Below are positions 8,462 through 15,559 of a stretch of DNA of 23,056 nucleotides, piece after piece. Position 1 is the stretch's first letter, and each line of letters begins with the position of its first letter. Under the pieces are notes generated by a model, which did no database searches, was not told where the DNA came from, and saw only the letters and a program-made list of their open reading frames with translations. Source of the DNA: a virus; the IMG/VR virus record IMGVR_UViG_3300047550_000641, positions 1-23,056 of that record. One strand, 5' to 3'. The position numbers and the translations under genes are program-made.

Positions 8462-9592
8462 TTAATGAACTGGTCGTGGTGCTAATACTTCTGCCACTTC
8501 GGGATATTCTTCACCTGCGTATCTGAAACCGCTAGTAATACGGCTACGGCTAAGCCCTATACGGCTAGATATTGAAGACGTTCTACCGCGTTGTGCCACG
8601 CGAGAGGGCTTCCTAATCATTTCCCATCTATCACTAAAGTTCAACGCCCTAATCAACGCTGGGTGGCTCGTAGTTATATACGTAAGTAACCCTTGCGCCT
8701 TTAGACCGCCAGCAATTGCGTTCATAAATTTAGTGGCAAGCCCGATACCCTGAAAGTCTGGTAATACCACTATCCGCGATATACGTCTAGCATTTCTAAC
8801 GTTAGCGTTTATTAAAGGTAACACCGCTAGTAACACCGCAGGTTGGTCGTTAATAACGCCGATATAGATTTGCGCTGATTTATTTAAATCGGAACTTAAA
8901 TAGTGATGGCGTGCGAACGTGTGCCACGCTTCATACTTTGCGTAAATGATTTCAAGGTTGATTTGTGGTCGGGGTTGAACCAACCTCCAAACAAACGTTC
9001 CTAAATGGGGTTGATATACCCAGTCAGGTTGGAGCCATTCCTCTATATCGTAGTGGCACGATACGGCAACAAATTTCTGTTTGCGTTTTCTAACAGTTTT
9101 CGCAATTGCGGAAGAACCTATTTGGGCGACCGTGCGGTCAATAACGGAAGTAAATTCATCTACAACCGCAAGCCCTTTGTTTTCACATAATACGCGAGCC
9201 ATTTCAACTCTAAACTTCTCGCCATTACTTAACGCGTTATATGGTCTTAGCCAAGCAGGTGGCGAACTAAAACCTACCGAAGAAAGTATTTCAGTAATAT
9301 CTTTAATGGGCATATCGCTAGGAAAGTTATCTATAACTGCCTTATTGCCAGCCCATTTCATATCTTCGCTATTATGTAATTCTTGATTAAACATCTTTTG
9401 CGCAATTGTGGATTTACCTGCGCCCGATGGTCCAACAATTAAGCCCACGTTCCATTCACGTTCCGATAAATCTGGAAAGTTAAATGGAATTTCCGTAACG
9501 CTAAATTTAGAAGGCGATAAGTCAAACATTCCTTCCAATTGCATTACGCGTGGCGTTCTTTCTATTTCCGTTTTTAACGTTATAACGCTCAT
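8462..9592 (-). CDS. ABC-type ATPase fused to a GNAT (Mom-like) acyltransferase
   Basis: 376 residues with two enzyme domains and no membrane segment, so not a transporter. ATPase: Walker A GPSGAGKST at 54-62, signature LSNGEKFRVEMAR at 121-133, Walker B LAVVDEF at 141-147, H-loop His180. GNAT: HHYLSSDLNKSAQIYIGVI at 229-247, then ISRIVVLPDFQGIGLATKF at 271-289 with the acyl-CoA-binding QGIGLA. The basic C-terminus (about 328-358) is rich in Arg and Ser and may touch DNA. Phage Mu Mom, which modifies adenine in DNA, is a GNAT-fold enzyme, and the gene for a ParB-like protein lies 11 nt upstream. I infer a DNA-modifying role. Substrate and chemistry are unknown. AAGGAAGG precedes the ATG by 5 nt. 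Confidence 0.85.
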   Translation of the reverse strand: MSVITLKTEIERTPRVMQLEGMFDLSPSKFSVTEIPFNFPDLSEREWNVGLIVGPSGAGKSTIAQKMFNQELHNSEDMKWAGNKAVIDNFPSDMPIKDITEILSSVGFSSPPAWLRPYNALSNGEKFRVEMARVLCENKGLAVVDEFTSVIDRTVAQIGSSAIAKTVRKRKQKFVAVSCHYDIEEWLQPDWVYQPHLGTFVWRLVQPRPQINLEIIYAKYEAWHTFARHHYLSSDLNKSAQIYIGVINDQPAVLLAVLPLINANVRNARRISRIVVLPDFQGIGLATKFMNAIAGGLKAQGLLTYITTSHPALIRALNFSDRWEMIRKPSRVAQRGRTSSISSRIGLSRSRITSGFRYAGEEYPEVAEVLAPRPVH

Positions 9593-9603
9593 ATAAACCT
9601 TCC

Positions 9604-10131
9604 TTAGATAACAATTGCTTTAACGCGTAATCCTTCTTGTGATAGGCGTAGCAATAATGCGGTTTGTTCGTTCTCATCTGCGCACTCAATTACAACTTCA
9701 TAACGCTCTGCGTATTCTTGTAATCCAGTTTCAATTTCATCTTTAGTCTTTAAATCAAAATCTTTAAAGCCTAAGTCATTAACGTTCCAGCCGCTAATAT
9801 CAAGTTCTCTTAATTGGTCTAGCAATATCGTGCTATCCCAAGCGGCTAGTTCCGCCGTGCGATTATCTGTTAGCGCATACGCTTTAATTGTTTCTTCGTT
9901 CCAGTCAGTAGGAACTCTTACGCAATTAATGCCTTTCCAGCCAATAGATATTGCCGCTTCTAACGTTCCGTTACCAGCAACAACAACATTATCTTGCGTA
10001 ATAACTATGGGTTTTTGTTGCCCAAATTGTTGTAAAGATTTAGCAATTGCGTCTAAATTCTTTTTGCTGTGCTTACGTGCGTTATTAGGGTCAAGTGTTA
10101 ATTCATCTACGTTAATTAATTCAGTTTTCAT
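9604..10131 (-). CDS. ParB/Srx-fold domain protein
   Basis: 175 residues. The N-terminal 100 residues match a ParB N-terminal domain: LTLDPNNARKHSKKNLDAIA (11-30), QFGQQKPIVI (35-44), VVAGNGTLEAA (50-60, the GNGR-like motif, here GNGT) and ALTDNRTAELA (86-96). There is no HTH domain, so it is not a partition ParB. Such ParB domains bind CTP or act as nucleases and occur beside phage DNA methylases and other base-modifying enzymes. The C-terminal 40 residues (YEVVIECADENEQTALLLRL) form a separate small domain. The gene precedes the ABC-GNAT gene and follows a strong hairpin. Possible roles are choosing DNA sites for modification or acting in packaging. Confidence 0.85.
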   Translation of the reverse strand: MKTELINVDELTLDPNNARKHSKKNLDAIAKSLQQFGQQKPIVITQDNVVVAGNGTLEAAISIGWKGINCVRVPTDWNEETIKAYALTDNRTAELAAWDSTILLDQLRELDISGWNVNDLGFKDFDLKTKDEIETGLQEYAERYEVVIECADENEQTALLLRLSQEGLRVKAIVI

Positions 10132-10150
10132 TTTTGCCTTTCAAATTTAG

Positions 10151-10186
10151 AAGAAGGTGCGCTAGTTAGGGTTAGCGCACCTTCTT
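10151..10186 (-). terminator. 14-bp perfect hairpin before the ParB-like gene
   Basis: AAGAAGGTGCGCTA (10151-10164) and its exact complement (10173-10186) flank an 8-nt loop. It lies 6 nt past the end of the HTH gene and about 20 nt before the ParB start. The U-tract on the minus strand is poor (TTCTTCTAAATTT), so it may be a weak terminator, an attenuator or an RNA-processing and stability hairpin that sets the level of the downstream genes. Confidence 0.7.
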
Positions 10187-10192
10187 TGCCCG

Positions 10193-10381
10193 TTACGCCG
10201 AAGGGATAGCGGTTGTTCGGGCTGCCTTCACCTGCTCAACATTCGCTAAGGTGAATAACGAACGGCGCCTTTCCTTACCAACAGGTGAAAGAAGTTTGCG
10301 GAAAACTAATTGTCGCAAATTATTTTGCGTAATGCCAAGCATTTCTGCGGCAGTAACGCTATCTACAAGTTGTTCGGTCAT
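10193..10381 (-). CDS. Small HTH (excisionase/MerR-like) DNA-binding protein
   Basis: 62 residues. VTAAEMLGITQNNLRQLVFR (about 9-28) is a typical winged-helix start of excisionase/MerR-like proteins, followed by a basic wing (GKERRRSLFTLANVEQVKAA). Probably a transcription regulator or a DNA-architectural factor. No integrase is in the window, so an excisionase role cannot be supported. It is 12 nt downstream of ssb and ends at a hairpin. Confidence 0.7.
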   Translation of the reverse strand: MTEQLVDSVTAAEMLGITQNNLRQLVFRKLLSPVGKERRRSLFTLANVEQVKAARTTAIPSA

Positions 10382-10393
10382 ATATTTGCCTTT

Positions 10394-10798
10394 CTACGCC
10401 CAAGGGTCGTCAATAGGGTCTTCAATTGGTCTATCGCTCTGCGGAACAATAGGTTCAGATACATTACGCGGAACAATACCGTAATGGTCGGCATTAATTT
10501 CTAACGTTTTACGTTCAACGCCTTCTTTATCCATATAGTTATTAACACTAAATCTTCCGTGAATTACAACTTTCATACCTTTACGTAATTCGTTAGCCGC
10601 GCCAGTTGCGTTCTTACCCCAGACAAAACAACGAAACCAAATTGTTTCGCCGTCTAACCATTCATTAGTTTTTTTATCTAAAGTGCGTGGCGTATTTGCT
10701 AAATTAAATGACGTAACGGAAACACCATTAGGCGTTAAACGTAATTCCGCGTCACCGCCTAAGTTACCTTCAACAGTAACTATTGCTTCACCAGCCAT
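10394..10798 (-). CDS. ssb: Single-stranded DNA-binding protein
   Basis: 134 residues. The OB-fold signature is clear: IVTVEGNLGGDAELRLTPNG at the N-terminus, FNLANTPR, TIWFRCFVWGKNATGAANEL and KGMKVVIHGRFSVNNYMDKE. The C-terminal tail is short and acidic (DRPIEDPIDDPWA) but ends in PWA rather than the usual DDDIPF-type tip that binds host repair proteins. It coats ssDNA during replication and recombination. The start overlaps the end of the HNH gene by 11 nt. Confidence 0.93.
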   Translation of the reverse strand: MAGEAIVTVEGNLGGDAELRLTPNGVSVTSFNLANTPRTLDKKTNEWLDGETIWFRCFVWGKNATGAANELRKGMKVVIHGRFSVNNYMDKEGVERKTLEINADHYGIVPRNVSEPIVPQSDRPIEDPIDDPWA

Positions 10799-11132
10799 AA
10801 CCTTCTCTTTCTACTAGATACGTGCCTTCAACCGTTAGTTTAACAATAGAACCATTAGGAAGCACTAACGGATAATCAAAAGGTTCTGCGTGTCGTGGAA
10901 CTATATGTCCAGTTTCAGTTGCTCTTTTGATATTAGTATGAACAGCATTATTACCGAGATTATGGCACTCGTGATGTAAAGCAATTAAATTATCTAACGT
11001 ATCTTTACCGCCACGCGAGCGCAGTTTTCTATGGTGTAAAGCAAACGTGTCGTTTAATCCGAAACCGCATAATTCACAATATCCTGCGCAACGTGTTAAT
11101 ACTTGCTCACGCAGATTTGCCCAGTCCGTCAT
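10788..11132 (-). CDS. HNH endonuclease
   Basis: 114 residues. CELCG (19-23) with later Cys56 makes the zinc-binding part. FALHHRKLRSRGGKDTLDNL (30-49) and IALHHECHN (50-58) give the HNH core with H34, N48 and H57 as candidate key residues. The C-terminal 45 residues are not nuclease-like. HNH proteins in phages cut DNA at packaging sites or act as homing nucleases. This one lies in the replication block between rusA and ssb, so a role in DNA processing is more likely than packaging, but this is open. Confidence 0.85.
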   Translation of the reverse strand: MTDWANLREQVLTRCAGYCELCGFGLNDTFALHHRKLRSRGGKDTLDNLIALHHECHNLGNNAVHTNIKRATETGHIVPRHAEPFDYPLVLPNGSIVKLTVEGTYLVEREGYGW

Positions 11133-11161
11133 ATACCGCCTTCGCTGATTTCAATAACGAT

Positions 11162-11722
11162 TTAATCGCAATTGGAGTTTATGTTCATATTAGCGAAATC
11201 GTCAATGACGTTTTCACTAGCGAGCAAACTGCGGCGTAATTTATCTTTATCGGTAATACGTATCCAAACACCTTGATTTGTTCCGTATTCTTTTATGGCA
11301 GTTAATTTAACAACTTGCTGGTCGTCTTCGTAAGCAACACCTGTTAATCCATCTAAGACCGCACGAGCAAGTTTGTCTATATCTGGTCTTATATGCGGTT
11401 CTAAACGATTAACAGATTTAGGTTTTAACATTACAAAAGTAAGATGAACTTCTACACCTTCTTTAGCAATATCTAATTGCGCGTTACGTGCCGCGTTAGC
11501 AATATCTGCTCGCCATAACGCTAAGTCTTGCGCTCTAACGTGTATGGCGTGTCCGTTAATAAACTTCAAAGACCCTTGCGGAATTGGTCTTCCAGTAACG
11601 AAAAATTGCGCGCTAATACCAGTAATGGCTTCGCCAAAATTTCCACGCTTCGCAAGGTGTTCCATAGCGGTGCTCAATATACCGCAAACCGTTAGCAATT
11701 TGGTCTGCTGGGTGTTTTTCAT
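11162..11722 (-). CDS. RusA-like Holliday junction resolvase
   Basis: RusA family member that resolves branched DNA. The acidic core PHIRPDIDKLARAVLDGL (109-126) and GVAYEDDQQVVKL (128-140) supplies D114, D116, D124, D133 and D134. The first conserved strand is ISAQFFVTGRPIPQGSLKF (36-54). The start is uncertain. ATG at 11722 gives 186 residues, an ATG at 11665 gives 167, and either forces a 50-110 nt overlap with the transglycosylase gene in another frame, because no ATG or GTG exists between that gene's stop and the conserved core. I prefer the shorter form on family length. The C-terminus has a tail of about 30 unrelated residues. Confidence 0.85.
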   Translation of the reverse strand: MKNTQQTKLLTVCGILSTAMEHLAKRGNFGEAITGISAQFFVTGRPIPQGSLKFINGHAIHVRAQDLALWRADIANAARNAQLDIAKEGVEVHLTFVMLKPKSVNRLEPHIRPDIDKLARAVLDGLTGVAYEDDQQVVKLTAIKEYGTNQGVWIRITDKDKLRRSLLASENVIDDFANMNINSNCD

Positions 11723-12044
11723 CTTCGCCTAACATTTGGGCAATTCCGTATGCCGTGCTATTAGGATTATCTGCTTTATGCCGCCAGTTGCTTTCTTTTG
11801 TCCATAACTGGTCAAGACAAGTCATTTGATTATCTTTCCAGCCGTATTTATCAAAAAGCGTTAGCGCGTAGGCTTTAGGGTCTTCATAAGCCGCATTTTT
11901 AATTTGTAACTCTTTGATAGCGGCTAATCTTTCGGGATTTATTTGTTCAAAATGCGGTGCTTCGGCTTTTGCTGGCGTTATTAATATTCCTAACGTAGTA
12001 ATAGACCAAATTAACAGCAGTTTTATTTTTATTGATAATGGCAT
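11613..12044 (-). CDS. Secreted SLT-type lytic transglycosylase
   Basis: 143 residues. The first 28 form a Sec signal peptide: basic SIKIK, hydrophobic LLLIWSITTLGILI and a TPAKAEA cleavage site. The rest is a lysozyme-like domain: CLDQLWTKESNWRHKADNP (about 77-95) with E84 as candidate catalytic acid, STAYGIAQML (97-106), then GLRYIEHRYGTPCEAWKFWR (119-138). This form, with a closing CxAWxxWxxxxWY, is typical of actinobacterial transglycosylases and is my main evidence for the host group. It would cleave peptidoglycan outside the membrane. Its location among replication genes, far from CHAP and holin, is unusual. The 3' end overlaps rusA. Confidence 0.85.
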   Translation of the reverse strand: MPLSIKIKLLLIWSITTLGILITPAKAEAPHFEQINPERLAAIKELQIKNAAYEDPKAYALTLFDKYGWKDNQMTCLDQLWTKESNWRHKADNPNSTAYGIAQMLGEDEKHPADQIANGLRYIEHRYGTPCEAWKFWRSHYWY

Positions 12045-12055
12045 TTCCTACTCCT

Positions 12056-12349
12056 TTACAGGGTTCGGGTTTTGCTTGCTTCTTCTTTGTCGTAGTAGTC
12101 GCTAGATTTCAGCGAGGAACGCTCACGCAAGCGTTGATTCATTTCTTCACTAGAACGTGAAGTATTTTGTATATGCGCCCTTTCTGGGTCACAGGTTGGG
12201 CAAAATAATACGCCGTCATACCAAGTTTCCACAACCTTTTGTCCTTCGGGCGTGTTTATATATCGTTTATCCGCATAACGCGTATGGATAAATCCTTTAA
12301 CGCAACCATCTTTATGCGTACAAATACAATTAACTCTTCCGCAGTGCAT
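12056..12349 (-). CDS. Cys-rich protein, probable zinc binder
   Basis: 97 residues, not recognised. CGRVNCICTHKDGC at 3-16 and FCPTC at 49-53 give four or more Cys plus His for one zinc site. The last 45 residues are charged and likely disordered (RSSEEMNQRLRERSS). Its ATG directly follows the stop of the upstream 56-codon gene (TAAATG). Similar small Cys-rich proteins occur in actinophages, but no function can be given. Confidence 0.7.
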   Translation of the reverse strand: MHCGRVNCICTHKDGCVKGFIHTRYADKRYINTPEGQKVVETWYDGVLFCPTCDPERAHIQNTSRSSEEMNQRLRERSSLKSSDYYDKEEASKTRTL

Positions 12350-12520
12350 TTATAATTCCTTCCTAATTATGTTCATAGCGTTATCTAACGCTAATTCGTG
12401 ACCTTCTCTATAAACAAAGGCTAATTCGTTCATAGGGGTATCTTGAATACGAAGTTCCTCAATACCCCTAAGAACACGCATTAAAACGTCAAACGTCTTT
12501 TCTGGCGTTTGTTCCGTCAT
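12350..12520 (-). CDS. 56-residue protein of unknown function
   Basis: Reads MTEQTPEKTFDVLMRVLRGI, followed by a mostly helical amphipathic remainder (NELAFVYREGHELALDNAMN). It has a TAAAGG sequence just before the ATG, overlaps the preceding gene by 32 nt and its stop abuts the next start. It fills an otherwise empty slot, which supports it. Function unknown. Confidence 0.6.
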   Translation of the reverse strand: MTEQTPEKTFDVLMRVLRGIEELRIQDTPMNELAFVYREGHELALDNAMNIIRKEL

Positions 12521-12791
12521 TACCTTTACCTAACGCAATATCGGCGCAAATTGCTTGAACGGCTAGTAACGCATTGTCCATACTGCCAGCCATTTTTATT
12601 ATTTGCGTCCGATTATCTAATGGTTTGAAATCGCAAATTTGTTCATAGATATTTAATCTTATTTGCGCTTCTAACACTTTAATTACTTGCTTTGCTAACT
12701 CTTGTTCTTTTTCAGTATCGGTGGTAAGAAATAATTGCCCTTCCTTAACAAACCAATGCTTACTCGAACAAAGTTTATTTCGTAACTTCAT
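12489..12791 (-). CDS. 100-residue protein of unknown function
   Basis: Mostly helical, with KEQELAKQVIKVLEAQIRLN (about 28-47) and DNALLAVQAICADIALGKG near the end. The start overlaps the upstream gene by 17 nt. No domain recognised. Genes on both sides are similar short orphan proteins of the early region. Confidence 0.6.
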   Translation of the reverse strand: MKLRNKLCSSKHWFVKEGQLFLTTDTEKEQELAKQVIKVLEAQIRLNIYEQICDFKPLDNRTQIIKMAGSMDNALLAVQAICADIALGKGNDGTNARKDV

Positions 12792-12957
12792 TTTTCACCT
12801 TCTCGGTTAACACTTTAATTAAATCACTATATTCGTATATCTCGCCTTTAACATAGCGTTCAATTTCGGTCATTAATTTACTGTTAGATTTAACAGCGTC
12901 AAATGTTGAACCAATATCGGCAGAAACCATATTGATTAGCCAGTTAATATCGCCCAT
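12775..12957 (-). CDS. 60-residue protein of unknown function
   Basis: Helical small protein starting MGDINWLINMVSADIGSTFD. The ATG shares a base with the TGA of the 107-residue gene (TGATG), which suggests translational coupling. No motif recognised. Confidence 0.55.
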   Translation of the reverse strand: MGDINWLINMVSADIGSTFDAVKSNSKLMTEIERYVKGEIYEYSDLIKVLTEKVKNEVTK

Positions 12958-13280
12958 CAGCCGCGGTCTCTCTTATGGTCGTTTGCTAGGTCGTAATGGT
13001 AGGTACATAAATCTTTACCCATTTTTTTATGTTCTGCTGGTTCGTTACAAACAAAACAATTTGGTAAATCTAAACCATCATTAACTTTTCTATCCCATTT
13101 TGTTTCTTCGGTGATTTCTTTTAACCCACAATTTTCAATGAACTTATCTTCGTCAAATAACGGGTTATTTTCACGCAATATAACAACAAATTCACCTACT
13201 AAATCGCCGTAATCGTGCTTATTAATTGGGTGATTAAAAAACCAATTATTAAGAATTTCTGAGATTATATTTTCGTTCAT
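12957..13280 (-). CDS. 107-residue protein with a C-terminal zinc-knuckle-like site
   Basis: Not recognised. The N-terminal 65 residues are helical and acidic. Near the end CFVCNEPAEH (about 75-84) and CTYHYDLANDH (91-101) give two Cys, then Cys and His residues, a possible zinc site. Its ATG overlaps the stop of the replication gene (ATGA). Confidence 0.6.
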   Translation of the reverse strand: MNENIISEILNNWFFNHPINKHDYGDLVGEFVVILRENNPLFDEDKFIENCGLKEITEETKWDRKVNDGLDLPNCFVCNEPAEHKKMGKDLCTYHYDLANDHKRDRG

Positions 13281-14077
13281 TTATCTTTTTGCCTTTCTTT
13301 ATACATATTTTGCGCTACGCGATATGCGTAACTAACTAAATCCGTTAAATCTTTACTCGCCGCTTCATCTATGGCAAGTAACGCAATACGACCAAAACGT
13401 TTAGTCATTTGACCGATACGACCAATTTCCGCGCTAGTTAAAGTGCGGCTTTGGAGTTCTGTTACATACCACGCAGTTAATGCGATACAACCGCCAATGT
13501 CGTTACCGTTATGTAACTTATCCCATTCATCTTCAACAAGTCTGGATAAGTTCCAAGCGTTAATCCCATTAGCACGTGCTTCTGCCAACTTATTAGAAAT
13601 ATTTTCAACTGCTAATTTGGCACTTCGCACTCGCGGCGCAGGAAGTAGTTTATTTATTTCTGTATTCTGTATTATGTCTTCTGTATTCTGTATTCTGTAT
13701 TCTGGCTCCGTTAGTAACGCGTTATCAAATTCGTCATTATCAAACGCGTGCTTCTCTCGGTAACGTTTTTGCCTTTCTCTTAAATTGGCACGTTTATCTT
13801 CAACTTGTTGGCGTGAAGTTTGATGTGCCAAGTAATCGTGTATGGTGAAACCGTTATTACTAATATCTTCTTTTAGTAATCCCGATTTAGTAAGTTCCGC
13901 CACGTAACTCATATCCTCGTCAGCAAATCTGGCAATAATCGTCATAGGTATAAAACCATCTGTTAAATATCTACCAGCGTAACAAAGTGCGGATATATAA
14001 ACGCGAAAAGATTTATCCGATAACCCAACCACCTTTGGGTGGTCGGGAAAACTATCGTCAATTTTTATCCACGTCAT
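13277..14077 (-). CDS. Phage replication initiator/replisome-organiser-like protein
   Basis: 266 residues. The N-terminal 90 (MTWIKIDDSFPDHPKVVGLS ... AELTKSGLLKEDISNNGFTI) look like the winged-helix domain at the front of many phage replication initiators. A charged helix (KRANLRERQKRYREK, about 94-108) and a low-complexity linker follow (about 125-145), encoded by an array of 7-bp repeats. The C-terminal domain (about 155-260) is helical and may recruit the helicase. Lambda O has the same plan, with origin iterons inside the gene. It follows a Cas4-like nuclease and a 24-codon gene, and precedes ssb further on. Assignment is by layout and position. Confidence 0.7.
   Translation of the reverse strand: MTWIKIDDSFPDHPKVVGLSDKSFRVYISALCYAGRYLTDGFIPMTIIARFADEDMSYVAELTKSGLLKEDISNNGFTIHDYLAHQTSRQQVEDKRANLRERQKRYREKHAFDNDEFDNALLTEPEYRIQNTEDIIQNTEINKLLPAPRVRSAKLAVENISNKLAEARANGINAWNLSRLVEDEWDKLHNGNDIGGCIALTAWYVTELQSRTLTSAEIGRIGQMTKRFGRIALLAIDEAASKDLTDLVSYAYRVAQNMYKERQKDK
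13659..13704 (-). repeat. Heptamer repeat array (ATACAGA), iteron-like
   Basis: On the plus strand TCTGTAT occurs exactly at 13659, 13666, 13680, 13687 and 13694, with one degenerate unit at 13673 and a partial one at 13701, all in 7-bp phase. The array encodes the linker of the replication protein (EYRIQNTEDIIQNTEINK). It could be an origin with iterons, as in lambda O, or simple slippage in a tolerant linker. Confidence 0.85.
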
Positions 14078-14151
14078 TATTCACATTCCTTACAATGACA
14101 TTTATCGCAATTAGGTTCTTTGCAATTATCCCAATTATCTTTTGCCGTCAT
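14077..14151 (-). CDS. 24-residue Cys-rich micropeptide
   Basis: MTAKDNWDNCKEPNCDKC, then HCKECE. Five Cys (10, 15, 18, 20, 23) and His19 in 24 residues could hold one metal ion. The start overlaps the stop of the nuclease gene (ATGA) and the stop overlaps the start of the replication gene (TAATG), so it exactly fills the gap. That fit and the Cys pattern make it a credible gene. Alternatively it only couples translation of its neighbours. Confidence 0.6.
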   Translation of the reverse strand: MTAKDNWDNCKEPNCDKCHCKECE

Positions 14152-15065
14152 TTAATTGTTAACCTCATTTGCGGTTCGCCTTGCTTCTTTGGAACTTCGC
14201 CCATAGCCGCTTTAACTGCGTCTTCATCTATTGAAGACCGACCAGCAACTTGCGACCACGCAACCTTTAGACCACTAGGCGTTACGCCATTAACGTTCTC
14301 TAACGCAACTTTTATACCGTCTTTTAACGTTTCACGTTCCTTAATTTCTTCGGAAAGTTTTACGTATTGTTCAACCGCAGTAATTATTTCCTTATCGGTA
14401 ATAGTTTCCTGCGTAACTTCTTTTCCCTTACCACCGCAATTCTCGCCGTAGTATGGGCAATAGAACTTACAGAATTGAGCCGCATATCGCTCTGGTTCTG
14501 GAACTTCGGTTCGTTGTTGAATATCTTGATACCACGCCCACGCTTCAGCGGCAATATCTTCCGAATATTCTTCAGTATGGATTTTGATTTGGCGTTCGTC
14601 ACCATCACGCGGTATTGCCACTAACGTAACTGTTTTAGGGTTATATCCGTTTTTCTCTAGCAAATATGCGTAAGTATGAACCTGCCAGCGTTGTTGCTTA
14701 CTAGGAAAATAATCAAGGTTCTTTAACTTGGTTGTCTTCCAGTCAATAACTGCGCCGATTTCGGGGATAAATAAATCAATATGCCCTTTTAATCCAGAAT
14801 ATTCAACTTCCATTTCAATTAAATATTCAGCCCAGTTTTGTTTTACATCTAATAACAACGCTTCTTCTATCATCTTATGAATACCTGTTCCCATAAGTGC
14901 TGGAAGTTTTAACGTGTCGTTAGTCTTATTAGTATTTTGTAATTGATACCAGACTTGTCGGCGGCAACCACCTAATTGCGATACACCGATTTGTTTTTGC
15001 TGGCTACGTTCGCGGCTATCGTTATAAGCCGATAACGCTTTAAGAAGCATTTCATTTACTAACAT
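14148..15065 (-). CDS. Cas4/RecB-like PD-(D/E)XK exonuclease with Fe-S cysteines
   Basis: 305 residues. The nuclease core shows H63 (GTGIHKMIEEA), D97 (GHIDLFIPE), D108 and K110 (AVIDWKTTK) and the QVHTYAYLL helix (128-136). Four Cys, C34 (GGCRRQVWY) and C199, C203 and C210 (CKFYCPYYGENC), match the Fe-S cluster of the Cas4/AddB group. It probably resects DNA ends to make ssDNA for the Bet-type annealing protein upstream, taking the place of lambda Exo. The C-terminal 80 residues are a helical extension. It overlaps the preceding 52-residue gene by 14 nt. Confidence 0.88.
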   Translation of the reverse strand: MLVNEMLLKALSAYNDSRERSQQKQIGVSQLGGCRRQVWYQLQNTNKTNDTLKLPALMGTGIHKMIEEALLLDVKQNWAEYLIEMEVEYSGLKGHIDLFIPEIGAVIDWKTTKLKNLDYFPSKQQRWQVHTYAYLLEKNGYNPKTVTLVAIPRDGDERQIKIHTEEYSEDIAAEAWAWYQDIQQRTEVPEPERYAAQFCKFYCPYYGENCGGKGKEVTQETITDKEIITAVEQYVKLSEEIKERETLKDGIKVALENVNGVTPSGLKVAWSQVAGRSSIDEDAVKAAMGEVPKKQGEPQMRLTIK

Positions 15066-15210
15066 TTTTACCTTCTTTACAAGGCATACAACTTACTTTG
15101 TTAGTCGCAATTGAATATGCGTATTGTGGCAATTTCTCGCCATTATTCAGCGTAATAAACATATCTTCTGTTCCACAAACGGAACAAATTAGTTTTTCTT
15201 TGGTTTTCAT
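15052..15210 (-). CDS. 52-residue zinc-ribbon protein
   Basis: MKTKEKLICSVCGTEDMF at the start and VSCMPCKEG near the end give a CxxC-CxxC zinc ribbon. The start has AGGGAAAA just upstream and the 3' end overlaps the nuclease gene. Function unknown. It is one of several mini zinc proteins in this window. Confidence 0.65.
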   Translation of the reverse strand: MKTKEKLICSVCGTEDMFITLNNGEKLPQYAYSIATNKVSCMPCKEGKNVSK

Positions 15211-15220
15211 TTTTCCCTTC

Positions 15221-15559
15221 CTACATTTCTAAACTTGCTCTAACGGAAGTTCCGATAGAACGCGCAATATCCACTTGTGTTCGGATACGCGTTGCGTTCG
15301 CACGAGCCGCCTTGACTTGTGCTTCTGCGATTTGTAGTGCTTGATATTCAGTTTCCGTTTCAAGTAACGCTAAATCTTGTATATCTTGAACACGTAACTT
15401 ACTCTGGTGGTGCGACAAACGCGCACGTGCTACCGCTATTTCAAATGCGGCTTTTGATTTATGGTAGGCGCGTTCAGCGTCTTCCAAATAATTATGGGCG
15501 TCATCTATTTCTTTAGATAACGCCAATAATCTTTGTTCAATTGTTTGCGGTGTTACCAT
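15221..15559 (-). CDS. Coiled-coil protein of unknown function
   Basis: 112 residues, almost all heptad-rich helix from about 5 to 95 (LLALSKEIDDAHNYLEDAER, KAAFEIAVARARLSHHQSKL). No catalytic motif. It lies between Bet and the Cas4-like nuclease, so a helper role in recombination is possible but unproven. Confidence 0.65.
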   Translation of the reverse strand: MVTPQTIEQRLLALSKEIDDAHNYLEDAERAYHKSKAAFEIAVARARLSHHQSKLRVQDIQDLALLETETEYQALQIAEAQVKAARANATRIRTQVDIARSIGTSVRASLEM

